Assembly (NCBI RefSeq): GCF_026627505.1
Contig: NZ_JAPNLK010000049.1
Location: 1 to 64,000 of the forward strand
From: Streptomyces sp. H27-H5
Lineage (GTDB): Bacteria; Actinomycetota; Actinomycetes; Streptomycetales; Streptomycetaceae
Reading direction: 5' to 3'
Length of the DNA: 64,000 nt
Shown: positions 35,097 to 42,930 of the stretch, piece after piece
Numbering within the stretch: the first letter of the stretch is position 1
How the letters are laid out: every line of letters begins with the position of its first letter
Notes under the pieces: generated by a model
Told to the model about the DNA's origin: nothing
Database searches by the model: none
The model's input: only the letters and a program-made list of their open reading frames with translations
Program-made: the position numbers and the translations under genes

Positions 35097-35148
35097 GGAC
35101 AGACCAACGAACCGATCACCCCCAGGTCACACCACCTCGTGAGCAGTC

Positions 35149-35385
35149 ACGAACGACGAGCTCGCCAGCCAGCTGGAGAAGTACGTCGGTCACGAGCCGA
35201 CCGTCGCCGACGAGATGACCTACCTCACCCGCTGCCTGGACGCCGTGGTCGCGGCCTGCGACGAAGCCGAGAACGACGCCAACCGGTGGGAGAACCCGCT
35301 GCCGGTGCCGGAATGGGTGGCCGTGATCCGCAAGGCAGCCAACGGTGGCGTCACCGAAGACGAGCCTGCCGGCGTCCCGCGGTGA
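35149..35385 (+). pseudogene. element gene with 5' end lost at the IS junction
   Basis: From the IS end onward the frame reads TNDELASQLEKYVGHEPTVA and continues for 78 residues to TGA. Upstream of this the frame hits TGA at 35140 with no start codon. The intact gene probably began VTNDELA or MTNDELA; its start has been lost by IS insertion or a small indel. An in-frame ATG at 35215 could still give a 56-residue product. The product is acidic and helical, family unknown. Its end overlaps the next small ORF by the GTGA pattern typical of this element. Confidence 0.65.
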
Positions 35386-35495
35386 CCGCCCCGATACCGG
35401 ACGGGGAAGGCAGCCACCCGGCCACCGCCACCCCGCCCGCCCGCCCGATACGGGTGATGACGCTCGCCGAAGCCGCCCGCCGCGGCCTCCTCTGA
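35382..35495 (+). CDS. 37-residue small protein
   Basis: The GTG overlaps the TGA of the truncated gene (GTGA). The product has a Pro/Ala-rich first half and ends RVMTLAEAARRGLL, a short amphipathic helix. It is too small to classify; overlap and codon use are the support. Confidence 0.45.
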   Translation: MTAPIPDGEGSHPATATPPARPIRVMTLAEAARRGLL

Positions 35496-35497
35496 AC

Positions 35498-35536
35498 CGT
35501 CCGCCGCCTGTGACGCCCCAGACCGGGCGGCGGACG
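35498..35536 (+). terminator. intergenic hairpin
   Basis: CGTCCGCCGCC and GGCGGCGGACG form a perfect 11-bp stem with a 17-base loop in the gap before the clamp-like gene. It could be an attenuator or partial terminator; no T run follows. Confidence 0.45.
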
Positions 35537-35606
35537 ACCCAACGCAGGACGCCCCCGCCGCGGTCAATGCGGCAGGGACGCAACCCAAGCATCCCAGGAG
35601 ACCCAC

Positions 35607-36425
35607 GTGTCTGTCACCGTCCTCACGGCACCCGAGCTACTCCGCCTACTCGCACGCGTCACCCCGCACATGTCCGATGACGACACCATCCCCGTCCTCT
35701 CAGCCGTCCACCTGGAGGCGAGCAACGGCTGCCTGTACGCCTCCGCAACCGACCGCTTCACAATGGCCGCGGCCCGCGTCGCCATCGTCACGGAGGGCGA
35801 ATGGGCCGGCCCGATCCCCGCCACCGAAACAGACAGCGTCATGAAGTGGCTGCGGGGAGAAGGCAAATCCGCAGTGCGCGTCACGATCACAGCCGACGGG
35901 GACTACTTCGAACTCGTCCTGGCCAGCGCCTCCGACGAGATGCGCGTCCTCTGCGACAAGCGGTCCTACGGGAACCCGCCGAACTGGCGAACCCTGATCC
36001 GGGCGCAGCTCGATGCGGAGCCTGAACTGGTCCCGGTTACTGGCTTCACGACCGAGTTCCTGGCCCGCTGGCAGTACGCCGACACGGTGCTCATCGGCTG
36101 GCAGTCGGCACCGCACCGGGCACTCGTGCTGATGTCTGACGACGCCTCGTTCATCGGCGTGCAGATGCCCGTCCGCACCGAGCAGACCCGAGCCGAGCTG
36201 GCCGCGAAGTGGAAGAACGCACTCTCCCCGCTCGCCTACGTCGACGGCCAAAGCTACCGGCTCGACGTCCAGTGGACGGACGCGGACGGCGACCCGTGGG
36301 AGTACACCGGTCGGACTCGGAACGGCCAGCCGTTGATGCGGCTCGCGGGCCTCGAATACGCCGAAGTACCCCTCGCCGAGCTGGTCGCGGAGCACAGCCC
36401 CCTCCTGCCCGCCCCCGCCGCCTGA
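35607..36425 (+). CDS. sliding-clamp-like protein (DnaN N-terminal similarity)
   Basis: A 272-residue protein. The first 80 residues resemble the DNA polymerase III beta clamp: DDDTIPVLSAVHLEASNGCL followed by YASATDRFTMAAARV corresponds to the IPVLxxVLLEA and GTDLE region of DnaN. Two further alpha/beta repeats follow. At 272 residues it is well short of bacterial DnaN (about 370) and nearer viral clamps. It would tether a polymerase during element replication (inference). GTG start with GGAG 7 bases upstream. It stands at the head of the recombination and replication genes. Confidence 0.65.
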   Translation: MSVTVLTAPELLRLLARVTPHMSDDDTIPVLSAVHLEASNGCLYASATDRFTMAAARVAIVTEGEWAGPIPATETDSVMKWLRGEGKSAVRVTITADGDYFELVLASASDEMRVLCDKRSYGNPPNWRTLIRAQLDAEPELVPVTGFTTEFLARWQYADTVLIGWQSAPHRALVLMSDDASFIGVQMPVRTEQTRAELAAKWKNALSPLAYVDGQSYRLDVQWTDADGDPWEYTGRTRNGQPLMRLAGLEYAEVPLAELVAEHSPLLPAPAA

Positions 36426-36468
36426 CCCCCCAAGCCGGCCGTCGAGCGCACCCCTCGCGCTCCGGCCA

Positions 36469-36506
36469 GGGCCGTCGGCCACCCTCCCCCGCCCGGCCGA
36501 CGGCCC
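36469..36506 (+). terminator. intergenic hairpin
   Basis: GGGCCGTCGGCC and GGCCGACGGCCC form a perfect 12-bp stem with a 14-base loop after the clamp-like gene, without a T run. Probably an attenuator or mRNA-stability element. Confidence 0.5.
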
Positions 36507-36529
36507 ACCCATCCCTGAAAGGAGTCGTC

Positions 36530-36769
36530 ATGCGCAACTCGCTCACCATCCGGCGCTGGCGAATCGACCTGTACGAGAGCGCGGTCTACATCCAGAAGCA
36601 GCCCGACCCGAAGTGCATCGACTGCCGCGGCGAGGGCGACATCACCCGCGGCGCCGACCCCTGGGGCGAAGAGCCCGACCTCCAACCGTGCGACTGCTGG
36701 AACCCGTTCCACAGCCTGCGCATCCCGCTCCGCCCCCGCACCGTGATCAACGAGAGGTACCCGTTCTGA
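36530..36769 (+). CDS. small Cys-containing protein
   Basis: A 79-residue protein with CIDCRGEGD and CDCWNP, probably a zinc knuckle. It begins MRNSLTIRRWRIDLYESAVY after an AAAGGAG site. The stop overlaps the ATG of the exonuclease (TGATG), so the two are co-translated. Family unknown, but small zinc proteins next to recombination genes are common in actinophages. Confidence 0.7.
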   Translation: MRNSLTIRRWRIDLYESAVYIQKQPDPKCIDCRGEGDITRGADPWGEEPDLQPCDCWNPFHSLRIPLRPRTVINERYPF

Positions 36770-37629
36770 TGGCCGCCATCGACACCCCGACCGGGATCCT
36801 CCTCGGCGAGTTCACCCCCGGCACACCCGAATGGGACGCCGCCCGCGCCGGCCTGTGCATCACCGCAACCGAGATCGCCGCGGTCATGGGCGTCTCGCCC
36901 TGGTCCGATCCCTTCGTCCTCTGGCACAAGAAGAGCGGCCTGCGCGTCCCGCCGTTCGTGATGACCCCGCAGGTCGAATGGGGTAACCGGCTGGAGCCTT
37001 CGGTCGGCGCCAAGTTCATCGAGAACCACCCCGACCTGGGCCTCGCGCCGACCGGCACCTTCCGCCACCAGGACCGCCCGTGGCAGCGAGCCACACCAGA
37101 CCTGCTCGGCGAAACTCTGGTGGAGATCAAGACCAGCCCCGTCAGTCACGGATGGGACAACGGCGTCCCCCTCCACTACTACTGCCAGACCCAGTGGCAG
37201 ATGGACACCCTCGGCCTCGACAGCTGTTACGTCGCGGTCCTGATCTCCGGCCACGACTACCGCGAGTACCTCGTCGAGTACGACGCCGACGACGCGGCGA
37301 CCATGCGGGCCGCGGCCGAGACGTTCCTCGACGACGTCCGCCACGGACGCCGGCCGCCGATCGAGAACACCGAAGCCGCCTACGACACGATCCGGCTGCA
37401 GCCCGACCGGTACGACGAGATCGACGTCGAGGTGCCCGCCACCATCGCGGCCCGCTACGAGATCTGCCGCGACACGAAGGTCGCCGCCGAAGCCGAGTAC
37501 ACCGCTGCGAAGTCCCTCCTCCTCGACGCCCTCGGCAACGGCCGCAACGCCGTCCACCTCGGCCGGCGCATCGCCTACCGAACCGCCCGCGAGGACGGCA
37601 CCACCATCGCCCTCCAGCCCGCCCGATAG
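36769..37629 (+). CDS. YqaJ-type phage exonuclease
   Basis: A 286-residue nuclease of the YqaJ/lambda-Exo fold. Typical features are EWDAARAGLCITATEIAAVM near residue 20, QVEWGNRLEPSVGAKFIE with the first catalytic Glu, TPDLLGETLVEIKT with the D and ExK metal ligands, and HYYCQTQWQMDTLG. Such enzymes resect duplex ends for single-strand annealing or help repair. With the RecA-like ATPase just downstream it forms a phage recombination module. Confidence 0.9.
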   Translation: MAAIDTPTGILLGEFTPGTPEWDAARAGLCITATEIAAVMGVSPWSDPFVLWHKKSGLRVPPFVMTPQVEWGNRLEPSVGAKFIENHPDLGLAPTGTFRHQDRPWQRATPDLLGETLVEIKTSPVSHGWDNGVPLHYYCQTQWQMDTLGLDSCYVAVLISGHDYREYLVEYDADDAATMRAAAETFLDDVRHGRRPPIENTEAAYDTIRLQPDRYDEIDVEVPATIAARYEICRDTKVAAEAEYTAAKSLLLDALGNGRNAVHLGRRIAYRTAREDGTTIALQPAR

Positions 37630-37638
37630 GAGCCCACC

Positions 37639-38601
37639 ATGCCCCGTCTCCAGGGCGCCAGTCATCAGCCCGCAGCCAACGAGTACGACGACGCGCCGTT
37701 CGAGTTCCGCCCCGCCAGCAAGGACGGCCAGAAGGCCCGCCTCTCCATTCAGGGACCGTCCGGATCCGGCAAGACCTTCACCGGGCTGAAGGCCAGCGCC
37801 GGCTTCGCGGAGGGCAAGCGCTTCGCGGTGATCGACACCGAGCGCGGCGCGGCAGCCCTCTACATCAACGACATCGACGCTCAGTTCGACACCCTCCCGA
37901 TGCACAGTTACGACCCGCGCAACCTCATCAAGGCACTGGCCGCCGCAGCTCAGGCCGGCTACCCCGTCGCATTCGTCGACTCGCTCAGCCACTTCTGGAA
38001 GGGCACCGACGGCACCCTCGACCAAGTCGAGAAGTTCGCCAAGGCCAAGTTCGGCGGCAACACCTTCGCCGGCTGGGGCCCCGGCGGTGACCTGCAGAAC
38101 GAAATGATCGAAGCGCTCATGGCCTACCCCGGCCACGTCGTCGCGACCATGCGGGCCTCCATCAAGTGGGAACTCGAAGAGGACGAGCGGGGACGGAAAG
38201 CCCCGGTCAACAAGGGGATGCGCGCCGAGCAGCGCAAAGGCATCGAGTTCGAGTTCGGTGTCGCCGCCGAAATGAACACCGACAACCAGCTCCGCTTCAT
38301 CAAGGCCCGTTGCCCCGCCTTCCGCGGTCTCGAACTCGACCGCCCTGACGGCGCCCGTGACATCGCCAAGCCGTACCTCGACTGGCTGCGAGCGGGCGCC
38401 AAGGAGATCGACACCACCGTCTGGATCGACGCGGCGGGATCGCCGACCGCCACGCCGGACAGCCTGCTCGCCCTGTACCGCGAAGTCGAGGCGGCCAGCG
38501 CACTCGCCACCCCGCTCATGCACCCCGAGACCGGACAGCCGACCAGCCTCGGCGACTACATCCGGATGCGCGGCACCGCCCTCAAGGCCGGCCAGCAGTA
38601 G
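37639..38601 (+). CDS. RecA-like AAA ATPase (Sak4-type)
   Basis: A 320-residue P-loop ATPase. Walker A SIQGPSGSGKTFTGLK is at about residues 35-50, FAVIDTERGAAALY follows, and Walker B YPVAFVDSLSHFW is near 112. This is the AAA_24/Sak4 pattern, a minimal RecA-like core used by phages for strand annealing. It sits 9 bases downstream of the exonuclease. A DNA-mimic or SSB partner is not obvious nearby. Confidence 0.85.
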   Translation: MPRLQGASHQPAANEYDDAPFEFRPASKDGQKARLSIQGPSGSGKTFTGLKASAGFAEGKRFAVIDTERGAAALYINDIDAQFDTLPMHSYDPRNLIKALAAAAQAGYPVAFVDSLSHFWKGTDGTLDQVEKFAKAKFGGNTFAGWGPGGDLQNEMIEALMAYPGHVVATMRASIKWELEEDERGRKAPVNKGMRAEQRKGIEFEFGVAAEMNTDNQLRFIKARCPAFRGLELDRPDGARDIAKPYLDWLRAGAKEIDTTVWIDAAGSPTATPDSLLALYREVEAASALATPLMHPETGQPTSLGDYIRMRGTALKAGQQ

Positions 38602-38609
38602 CAACACCC

Positions 38610-38638
38610 GGGCGGCCCCGCGGGAATCGGGGCCGCCC
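38610..38638 (+). terminator. intergenic hairpin
   Basis: GGGCGGCCCC and GGGGCCGCCC form a perfect 10-bp stem with a 9-base loop right after the ATPase gene. Same type as the other gap hairpins of this element. Confidence 0.5.
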
Positions 38639-38671
38639 ACCCCAGGACAGCAGATCTGGAAGGACACCGCC

Positions 38672-39037
38672 ATGGCCCGTCAGCTGCAGATATCGACTCC
38701 CACCAAGGCCGTCATCAACCCCGCCAAGGGGGAAGCCGCCAAGCGGCGCGGCATGAAGCGCATCGGCCAGCTCGACCCGACATGGGCCTCCGACTGCGAC
38801 AACGCCATAGCCGAGATGGCCGGCCGCGGCGTCGTCTTCCAGGCCGCCGACCTGATCCGACTGGAGCTCGTCGGGGAACCCCCGCACCCGAACTGCTGGG
38901 GCCCCCGGTTCGCGGTCGCCGTCCGCCGCGGCATCATCCGCCACGCCACCTACGGCCAGTCCGCCCGCGCCACAGTGCACCGGTCGATCTGCCACCACTG
39001 GATCGGCACCGCCGCAGCACGGAGCGCAGCCGCATGA
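38672..39037 (+). CDS. hypothetical protein, phage early region
   Basis: A 121-residue basic protein beginning MARQLQISTPTKAVINPAKG. The middle (DLIRLELVGEPPHPNCWGPR followed by FAVAVRRGIIRHATYG) resembles small phage proteins with a winged-helix-like layout. No named family is recognised. Its stop overlaps the next ATG (ATGA). Confidence 0.65.
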   Translation: MARQLQISTPTKAVINPAKGEAAKRRGMKRIGQLDPTWASDCDNAIAEMAGRGVVFQAADLIRLELVGEPPHPNCWGPRFAVAVRRGIIRHATYGQSARATVHRSICHHWIGTAAARSAAA

Positions 39038-39333
39038 GCCCCGCCGAGACGGCCGGAGCGTGCGTGATCACCGCCGTCGCACTGATCTGGCTCGGCTTCA
39101 TCGCCTTCGATCTGTGGCACAAGCCGCGCACCACCCGCAGGTTCCAGGCCACCGCCCGCGCCGCCGCCACCTGGCGTACCGAGGACGACGTTCGGGCCGA
39201 CCTGGCCGCAGCCCGCGAGGCCCGGCGCCTGGTCGAGCAGCACGCCTTCGACGTCGCCTTTCAGAAGATCATCGCCGCCGAGTACGCCCCGCAAATCCCC
39301 CACCAGAACCGCCGGACGGAGGAAGACCAGTGA
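39034..39333 (+). CDS. small membrane-anchored protein
   Basis: A 99-residue protein with one N-terminal membrane helix (about 8-27, ACVITAVALIWLGFIAFDLW) followed by a basic, helical cytoplasmic part. Function unknown. It overlaps both neighbours by 4 bases. Confidence 0.65.
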   Translation: MSPAETAGACVITAVALIWLGFIAFDLWHKPRTTRRFQATARAAATWRTEDDVRADLAAAREARRLVEQHAFDVAFQKIIAAEYAPQIPHQNRRTEEDQ

Positions 39334-40133
39334 CCAGCAATTCCATCCGCATCGCCCGAAACCGACGCCAGAACCAGAGGCGCGCCCTGAAGGCTCAGGG
39401 CATGTGGGACCCCTGGGTCGACGCCGACATCGTCCGGAAGCACATGGCCTCCCTCCGCGAGCAGGGCGTCACCCTCAAGCGCATCGCTGAACTCTCCGAC
39501 ACGCCCCGGGGAGAGATCAACAGCATCACCTACGGAACCGGCCGAACCCACATCCGCAAAGTCCGGACCGAGATCGCCACCCGCATCCTCGCCGTCCGCC
39601 CCATCTGGCACGGCATCCCCGACGAGGCATTCATGCCGACCACCGGGCTGGCCCGGCGGCTCCAGGCGCTCGTCGCGATCGGCTGGCCGCCGCCCGTCCT
39701 CGCCGAACGCCTCGGTATCCACCTCACCTACCTCAACAAGATCCTGCGAGGCGCCCACCCCCGGGTCACCGGGCGCTTCCACCGAATCGTCGAAGGCCTG
39801 TACGACGAACTGTGGAACGTCGACCCCATCACAGCCGACGTTCCTGCCGCGCTCATCAGCCGCGCCAAGTCCCGGGCAGCCGGCCACAACTGGGCGCCCC
39901 CCGCAGCGTGGGATGACGAACTGATCGACGACCCGACAGCGCAGCCCTCGGTCTGCGACGACACCCCCCGCTACGTCGCCCACGCCGAAAACTGCCTTGA
40001 GCTCGAACGGCAGGGCCACACCCGGGCGCAGATCGCCGAACGTCTCGGCGTCACCCGCGACGGACTCCAGCGGGCCCTCTCCCTCTACCGCAAGAACATC
40101 CTCGCCGGCAGCGACATGCGGAAGGCCGCCTGA
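39330..40133 (+). CDS. helix-turn-helix DNA-binding protein
   Basis: A 267-residue protein with three possible HTH units: SLREQGVTLKRIAELSDTPR near residue 40, PVLAERLGIHLTYLNKILRG near 125, and RAQIAERLGVTRDGLQRALS near 240. The multi-HTH layout is common in actinophage early regulators. Target unknown. GTG start in a GTGA overlap; the stop overlaps the methyltransferase start. Confidence 0.75.
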   Translation: MTSNSIRIARNRRQNQRRALKAQGMWDPWVDADIVRKHMASLREQGVTLKRIAELSDTPRGEINSITYGTGRTHIRKVRTEIATRILAVRPIWHGIPDEAFMPTTGLARRLQALVAIGWPPPVLAERLGIHLTYLNKILRGAHPRVTGRFHRIVEGLYDELWNVDPITADVPAALISRAKSRAAGHNWAPPAAWDDELIDDPTAQPSVCDDTPRYVAHAENCLELERQGHTRAQIAERLGVTRDGLQRALSLYRKNILAGSDMRKAA

Positions 40134-41311
40134 TGTCCGACCTAATCATCGACGGCTTCGCGGGCCCTGGCGGCTGGTCGGAGGGCCTCCGCCTCCTCGG
40201 CCTCCGCGACATCGGCCTCGAATGGGACTGGCACGCCTGCAAAACCCGCGCCGCAGCCGGCCACCTCACCATCCAGACCGACATCTCCGCCTACCCCACC
40301 GCACCGCTCAAGGGCCGCTCCCGGCGCCAGATCTGGTCCCCGCCCTGCCAGGCCTGGTCCCGCGCCGGCAAGGGCCTCGGACTCATCGACCAGCCCCTCG
40401 TCCACCAAGCCGTCCACGACCTGGCCCAGGGGCGGGACACCCGCGCCGAACTGCTGACCGGCTACAGGGACGAGCGGAGCCTCCTCGCCGCCGAACCCAT
40501 GCGCTGGCTCTACGACCTCCGGCCCGAATGGGTGTGCATGGAAGAGGTCCCGGACGTCCTCACGCTGTGGAAGCAGTACGCCGAATACCTCCGCGGCTGG
40601 GGCTACAGCGTGTGGACCGGCATCCTCAACGCCGCCGACTACGGCGTTCCGCAAACCCGCAAGCGCGCCATCCTCATCGCCTCCAGGCTCCGACCCGTCA
40701 CCGCACCCGAGCCGACACACGCCGAGGACCCCGAATACGACCTGTTCGGTGAATGCCTGAATAACTGGACGTCCATGGCCGAAGCCCTGGGCCTTGACCA
40801 GGGCGGCATCGTCAACACCCGCGGTGAACGCAAAACGCCGGGAGGCAACGAGTTCCCGTCCGACGGCCCGTCGCAGGCCCTGACCGGCAGAGCCCGCTCC
40901 TGGACGCTCCACACCAACCGGGACCAGCGCGCCGACGGCACACGACAGACCATCGACCCGCAGGACAAACCCGCCCCGACCTTCACATCCAAGTCCGGCG
41001 GCCAGTGGGTCCTCGTCAGCAACACACAGGCCAACGCCGCCCGGCGCCGGCTCGACGAACCGGCCAGCACCCTCTTCTTCGGACACCGCGGGAACGCCGT
41101 CAACTGGACCGACGGGCAGGAGAAGCGGCCGCTGGAGCTCACCGAAGCAGCCATCTTGCAGTCGTTCCGCGCGGACTACCCGTGGCAGGGCTCGAAGACC
41201 AAGGCGTTCGAACAGATTGGGAACGCTGTCCCGCCGCTGCTGGCCGCGCACATCGTCTCGGCCGCCACCGGCATCCCCGTACCACAGCCGGCCGCCGTCA
41301 CCGCCGCCTGA
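40133..41311 (+). CDS. DNA (cytosine-5)-methyltransferase
   Basis: A 392-residue C5 methyltransferase. Motif I is DGFAGPGGWSEGL, the catalytic motif IV is SPPCQAWSRAGKGLG with the nucleophilic Cys, motif VI reads EEVP in place of ENV, motif VIII is YGVPQTRKRAIL and motif X is QIGNAVPPLLAAHI. The target-recognition region lies between about 200 and 300. No restriction endonuclease is adjacent, so it is an orphan enzyme likely protecting element DNA from host restriction, or regulating it. Confidence 0.93.
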   Translation: MSDLIIDGFAGPGGWSEGLRLLGLRDIGLEWDWHACKTRAAAGHLTIQTDISAYPTAPLKGRSRRQIWSPPCQAWSRAGKGLGLIDQPLVHQAVHDLAQGRDTRAELLTGYRDERSLLAAEPMRWLYDLRPEWVCMEEVPDVLTLWKQYAEYLRGWGYSVWTGILNAADYGVPQTRKRAILIASRLRPVTAPEPTHAEDPEYDLFGECLNNWTSMAEALGLDQGGIVNTRGERKTPGGNEFPSDGPSQALTGRARSWTLHTNRDQRADGTRQTIDPQDKPAPTFTSKSGGQWVLVSNTQANAARRRLDEPASTLFFGHRGNAVNWTDGQEKRPLELTEAAILQSFRADYPWQGSKTKAFEQIGNAVPPLLAAHIVSAATGIPVPQPAAVTAA

Positions 41312-41356
41312 CCGCGGCACCACCACCCGCACCAGCCAGCCAGAGAGAAGACGCCC

Positions 41357-42247
41357 GTGGGAATCCGCCTGATGGTCGACGTGCTCCTGAGTGCGCCCGA
41401 GGCTCTGACTCACCGGGAGAAGCTGCTCCTCGTCACGCTGGCGGAGGATGCCAACGACGACACCCGGATCACCTGGAGCAGCGTCGAACGGCCTGAGGTT
41501 CTCCGCGGCGCCAAGGTCAGCCGGTCCCAGCTGTACGCCGTGATCAAGTCGTTGATCGCCAAGGGTGCACTTATGAAGCTGGCGGCCGGCCAGAAGAACG
41601 GCACCGCGAAGTACGAGATCCCCAAGTTCCCAGACAGTCAGTGTCAGGGAATTGCGGACACTGAGCCCGCTTCTCAGCGTCCCGAAATCCGGGACACTGA
41701 CCCGTCTCAGAGTCCCGGATTCCCTGACACTGACACCGACGCTCAGTGTCCCGGAACTCCTGACACTGACGAGTCTCAGTGTCAGGGAATCTGGGACGTC
41801 AGTGTCAGGGAATCCGGGACGCCTACTCCTCTTACCCCTCTGAAGGAGGGGGAAGAGGAGGCTTCCTCCTCCGCGACGGCCGAGCAGCACCTCGATGCCT
41901 TCGGCGCGTTCTGGCTGACCTACCCCAAGCGCATCGACAGGGGCCGGGCGAAGGTCGAGTGGATCGCCGCCATGAATCGCGGCGAGGACCCCGCGCAAGT
42001 CGTCGACGCCGCCCAGACCTACGCCCGCTCCGTCGTCGACGAGAACCCCCGCTACATCGCCTACCCGGCGAACTGGCTCCGCAACGAGCGCTACCACGAC
42101 GAGCACCCCGAGCCCCAGGCCGACGGCCGTCCCGCCCTCCGCTCTGTGCCCGCACCGGCTCCGAGCCCGGCCGCCGCCCGCCGCAACGCATCACGCAACT
42201 TCCTCGATCGGCTCGCCAACGAACTAGCCGCAGGAGAAAACCCGTGA
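41357..42247 (+). CDS. lambda O-like replication initiator with internal iterons
   Basis: A 296-residue protein with three parts. Residues 1-90 form a winged-helix domain (EKLLLVTLAEDANDDTRITW, SRSQLYAVIKSLIAKGALMK). Residues 93-155 are a repetitive Ser/Gln/Asp/Thr/Pro linker. The C-terminal domain (160-240) has DAFGAFWLTYPKRIDRGRAK and RYIAYPANWLRNERY, the hallmark of phage replisome organisers. The linker is encoded by six 27-bp dyad repeats, so the gene apparently contains its own origin, as lambda O does. The helicase-loader-like gene follows with a GTGA overlap. GTG start. Confidence 0.8.
   Translation: MGIRLMVDVLLSAPEALTHREKLLLVTLAEDANDDTRITWSSVERPEVLRGAKVSRSQLYAVIKSLIAKGALMKLAAGQKNGTAKYEIPKFPDSQCQGIADTEPASQRPEIRDTDPSQSPGFPDTDTDAQCPGTPDTDESQCQGIWDVSVRESGTPTPLTPLKEGEEEASSSATAEQHLDAFGAFWLTYPKRIDRGRAKVEWIAAMNRGEDPAQVVDAAQTYARSVVDENPRYIAYPANWLRNERYHDEHPEPQADGRPALRSVPAPAPSPAAARRNASRNFLDRLANELAAGENP
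41638..41825. repeat. six iterons, probable replication origin
   Basis: Six units begin at 41638, 41674, 41707, 41743, 41776 and 41799. Each has left arm TCAGNGTC, an 11-base spacer and, in the first four, right arm GACACTGA, giving 27-bp dyads. Units five and six keep only GAC of the right arm and overlap. Start-to-start distances are 36, 33, 36, 33 and 23. A polypyrimidine/polypurine stretch (about 41826-41870) follows, which could be the unwinding region. The location inside the initiator gene mirrors lambda ori. Confidence 0.75.
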
Positions 42248-42930
42248 ACCCCAGCCAGATCCCCCTGCTCCTGAAGCAGGTGTCCTATGCGGATCCCCGC
42301 GTCCTTCCCGACGACGAGGACGAGCTGAAGGGCCTGACCGCCCTCTGGGCCACCGTCCTCGCCGACGTCCCCGCCGAGTACGCCATGAACGCCGTCGGCC
42401 GGCACTACGCCGAATCCCCCTTTCCGATCAAGCCCAGCGATATTGCTGACCGTTGGCGCACCACCGTCCGCGACCGCATGCGGCAGCACACCGGAACCTT
42501 CGAGCCGCACGAGCACCCCGAGGTTGATCCCGACGCAGCGACCGGCGACGACTTCGTTGCCGCGCTCAGGGCGGAGCGCCACGCGGTTGTCCAGGGCCGC
42601 CGGGCGCCCATGCCGGCCCGAGCAATCACCGCGGGCCTCACGAACGACGACGTGCGGGCCATGCGTCAACAGAAAGACCTGGCCGCCTACATCAAGGAAG
42701 TCGGTCGCGAGCGAGCCGTCGAATGTGCGCGACGCAAGAACCTCGTCCACCGGTACCCCGACCTTCTTGCCCGCCTCGAAAAGATCCCGGGCCTGCGGCA
42801 GTGGAAGGGGTTCATCGCCCCCGCCGAATGGGGCGGAAAGATCAACACCTGCCCGATACGAGCACAGATCGTCGCCATCGTCGACGAAGCCGAGCAGCGA
42901 GCCGCCGGCAAGCAGGAGGAAGCCGCATGA
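42244..42930 (+). CDS. helicase-loader-like replication protein
   Basis: A 228-residue protein whose first 90 residues (IPLLLKQVSYADPRVLPDDE, LTALWATVLADVPAEYAMNA, FPIKPSDIADRW) resemble the N-terminal domain of G39P-type helicase loaders. The gene order initiator then loader matches lambda O-P. The C-terminal half is basic and Arg-rich, with a final Ala/Glu helix. It would recruit the host DnaB helicase to the iteron origin. GTG start overlapping the initiator stop. Confidence 0.68.
   Translation: MNPSQIPLLLKQVSYADPRVLPDDEDELKGLTALWATVLADVPAEYAMNAVGRHYAESPFPIKPSDIADRWRTTVRDRMRQHTGTFEPHEHPEVDPDAATGDDFVAALRAERHAVVQGRRAPMPARAITAGLTNDDVRAMRQQKDLAAYIKEVGRERAVECARRKNLVHRYPDLLARLEKIPGLRQWKGFIAPAEWGGKINTCPIRAQIVAIVDEAEQRAAGKQEEAA

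Larger units (their letters stand above)
33182..35147. mobile_element. IS66-family insertion sequence at the chromosome/element boundary
   Basis: The proposed element is 1966 bp. Its outer ends read ACTACTCACG on the left and, reversed, ACTGCTCACG on the right (9 of 10 identical), a short imperfect terminal inverted repeat. It holds an intact IS66-type transposase and one passenger ORF whose stop codon lies in the left end. The 8 bases outside each end (AGGCGGTA and CACGAACG) differ, so there is no target duplication. The ends are an inference, because IS66 repeats are usually longer. Confidence 0.6.

Noticed and set aside
41638..41825. Regular repeats that could be taken for a CRISPR array
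   Set aside because: Units are dyad-symmetric, the intervals between them are short and not unique spacers, and they lie inside a coding frame with no cas genes nearby.
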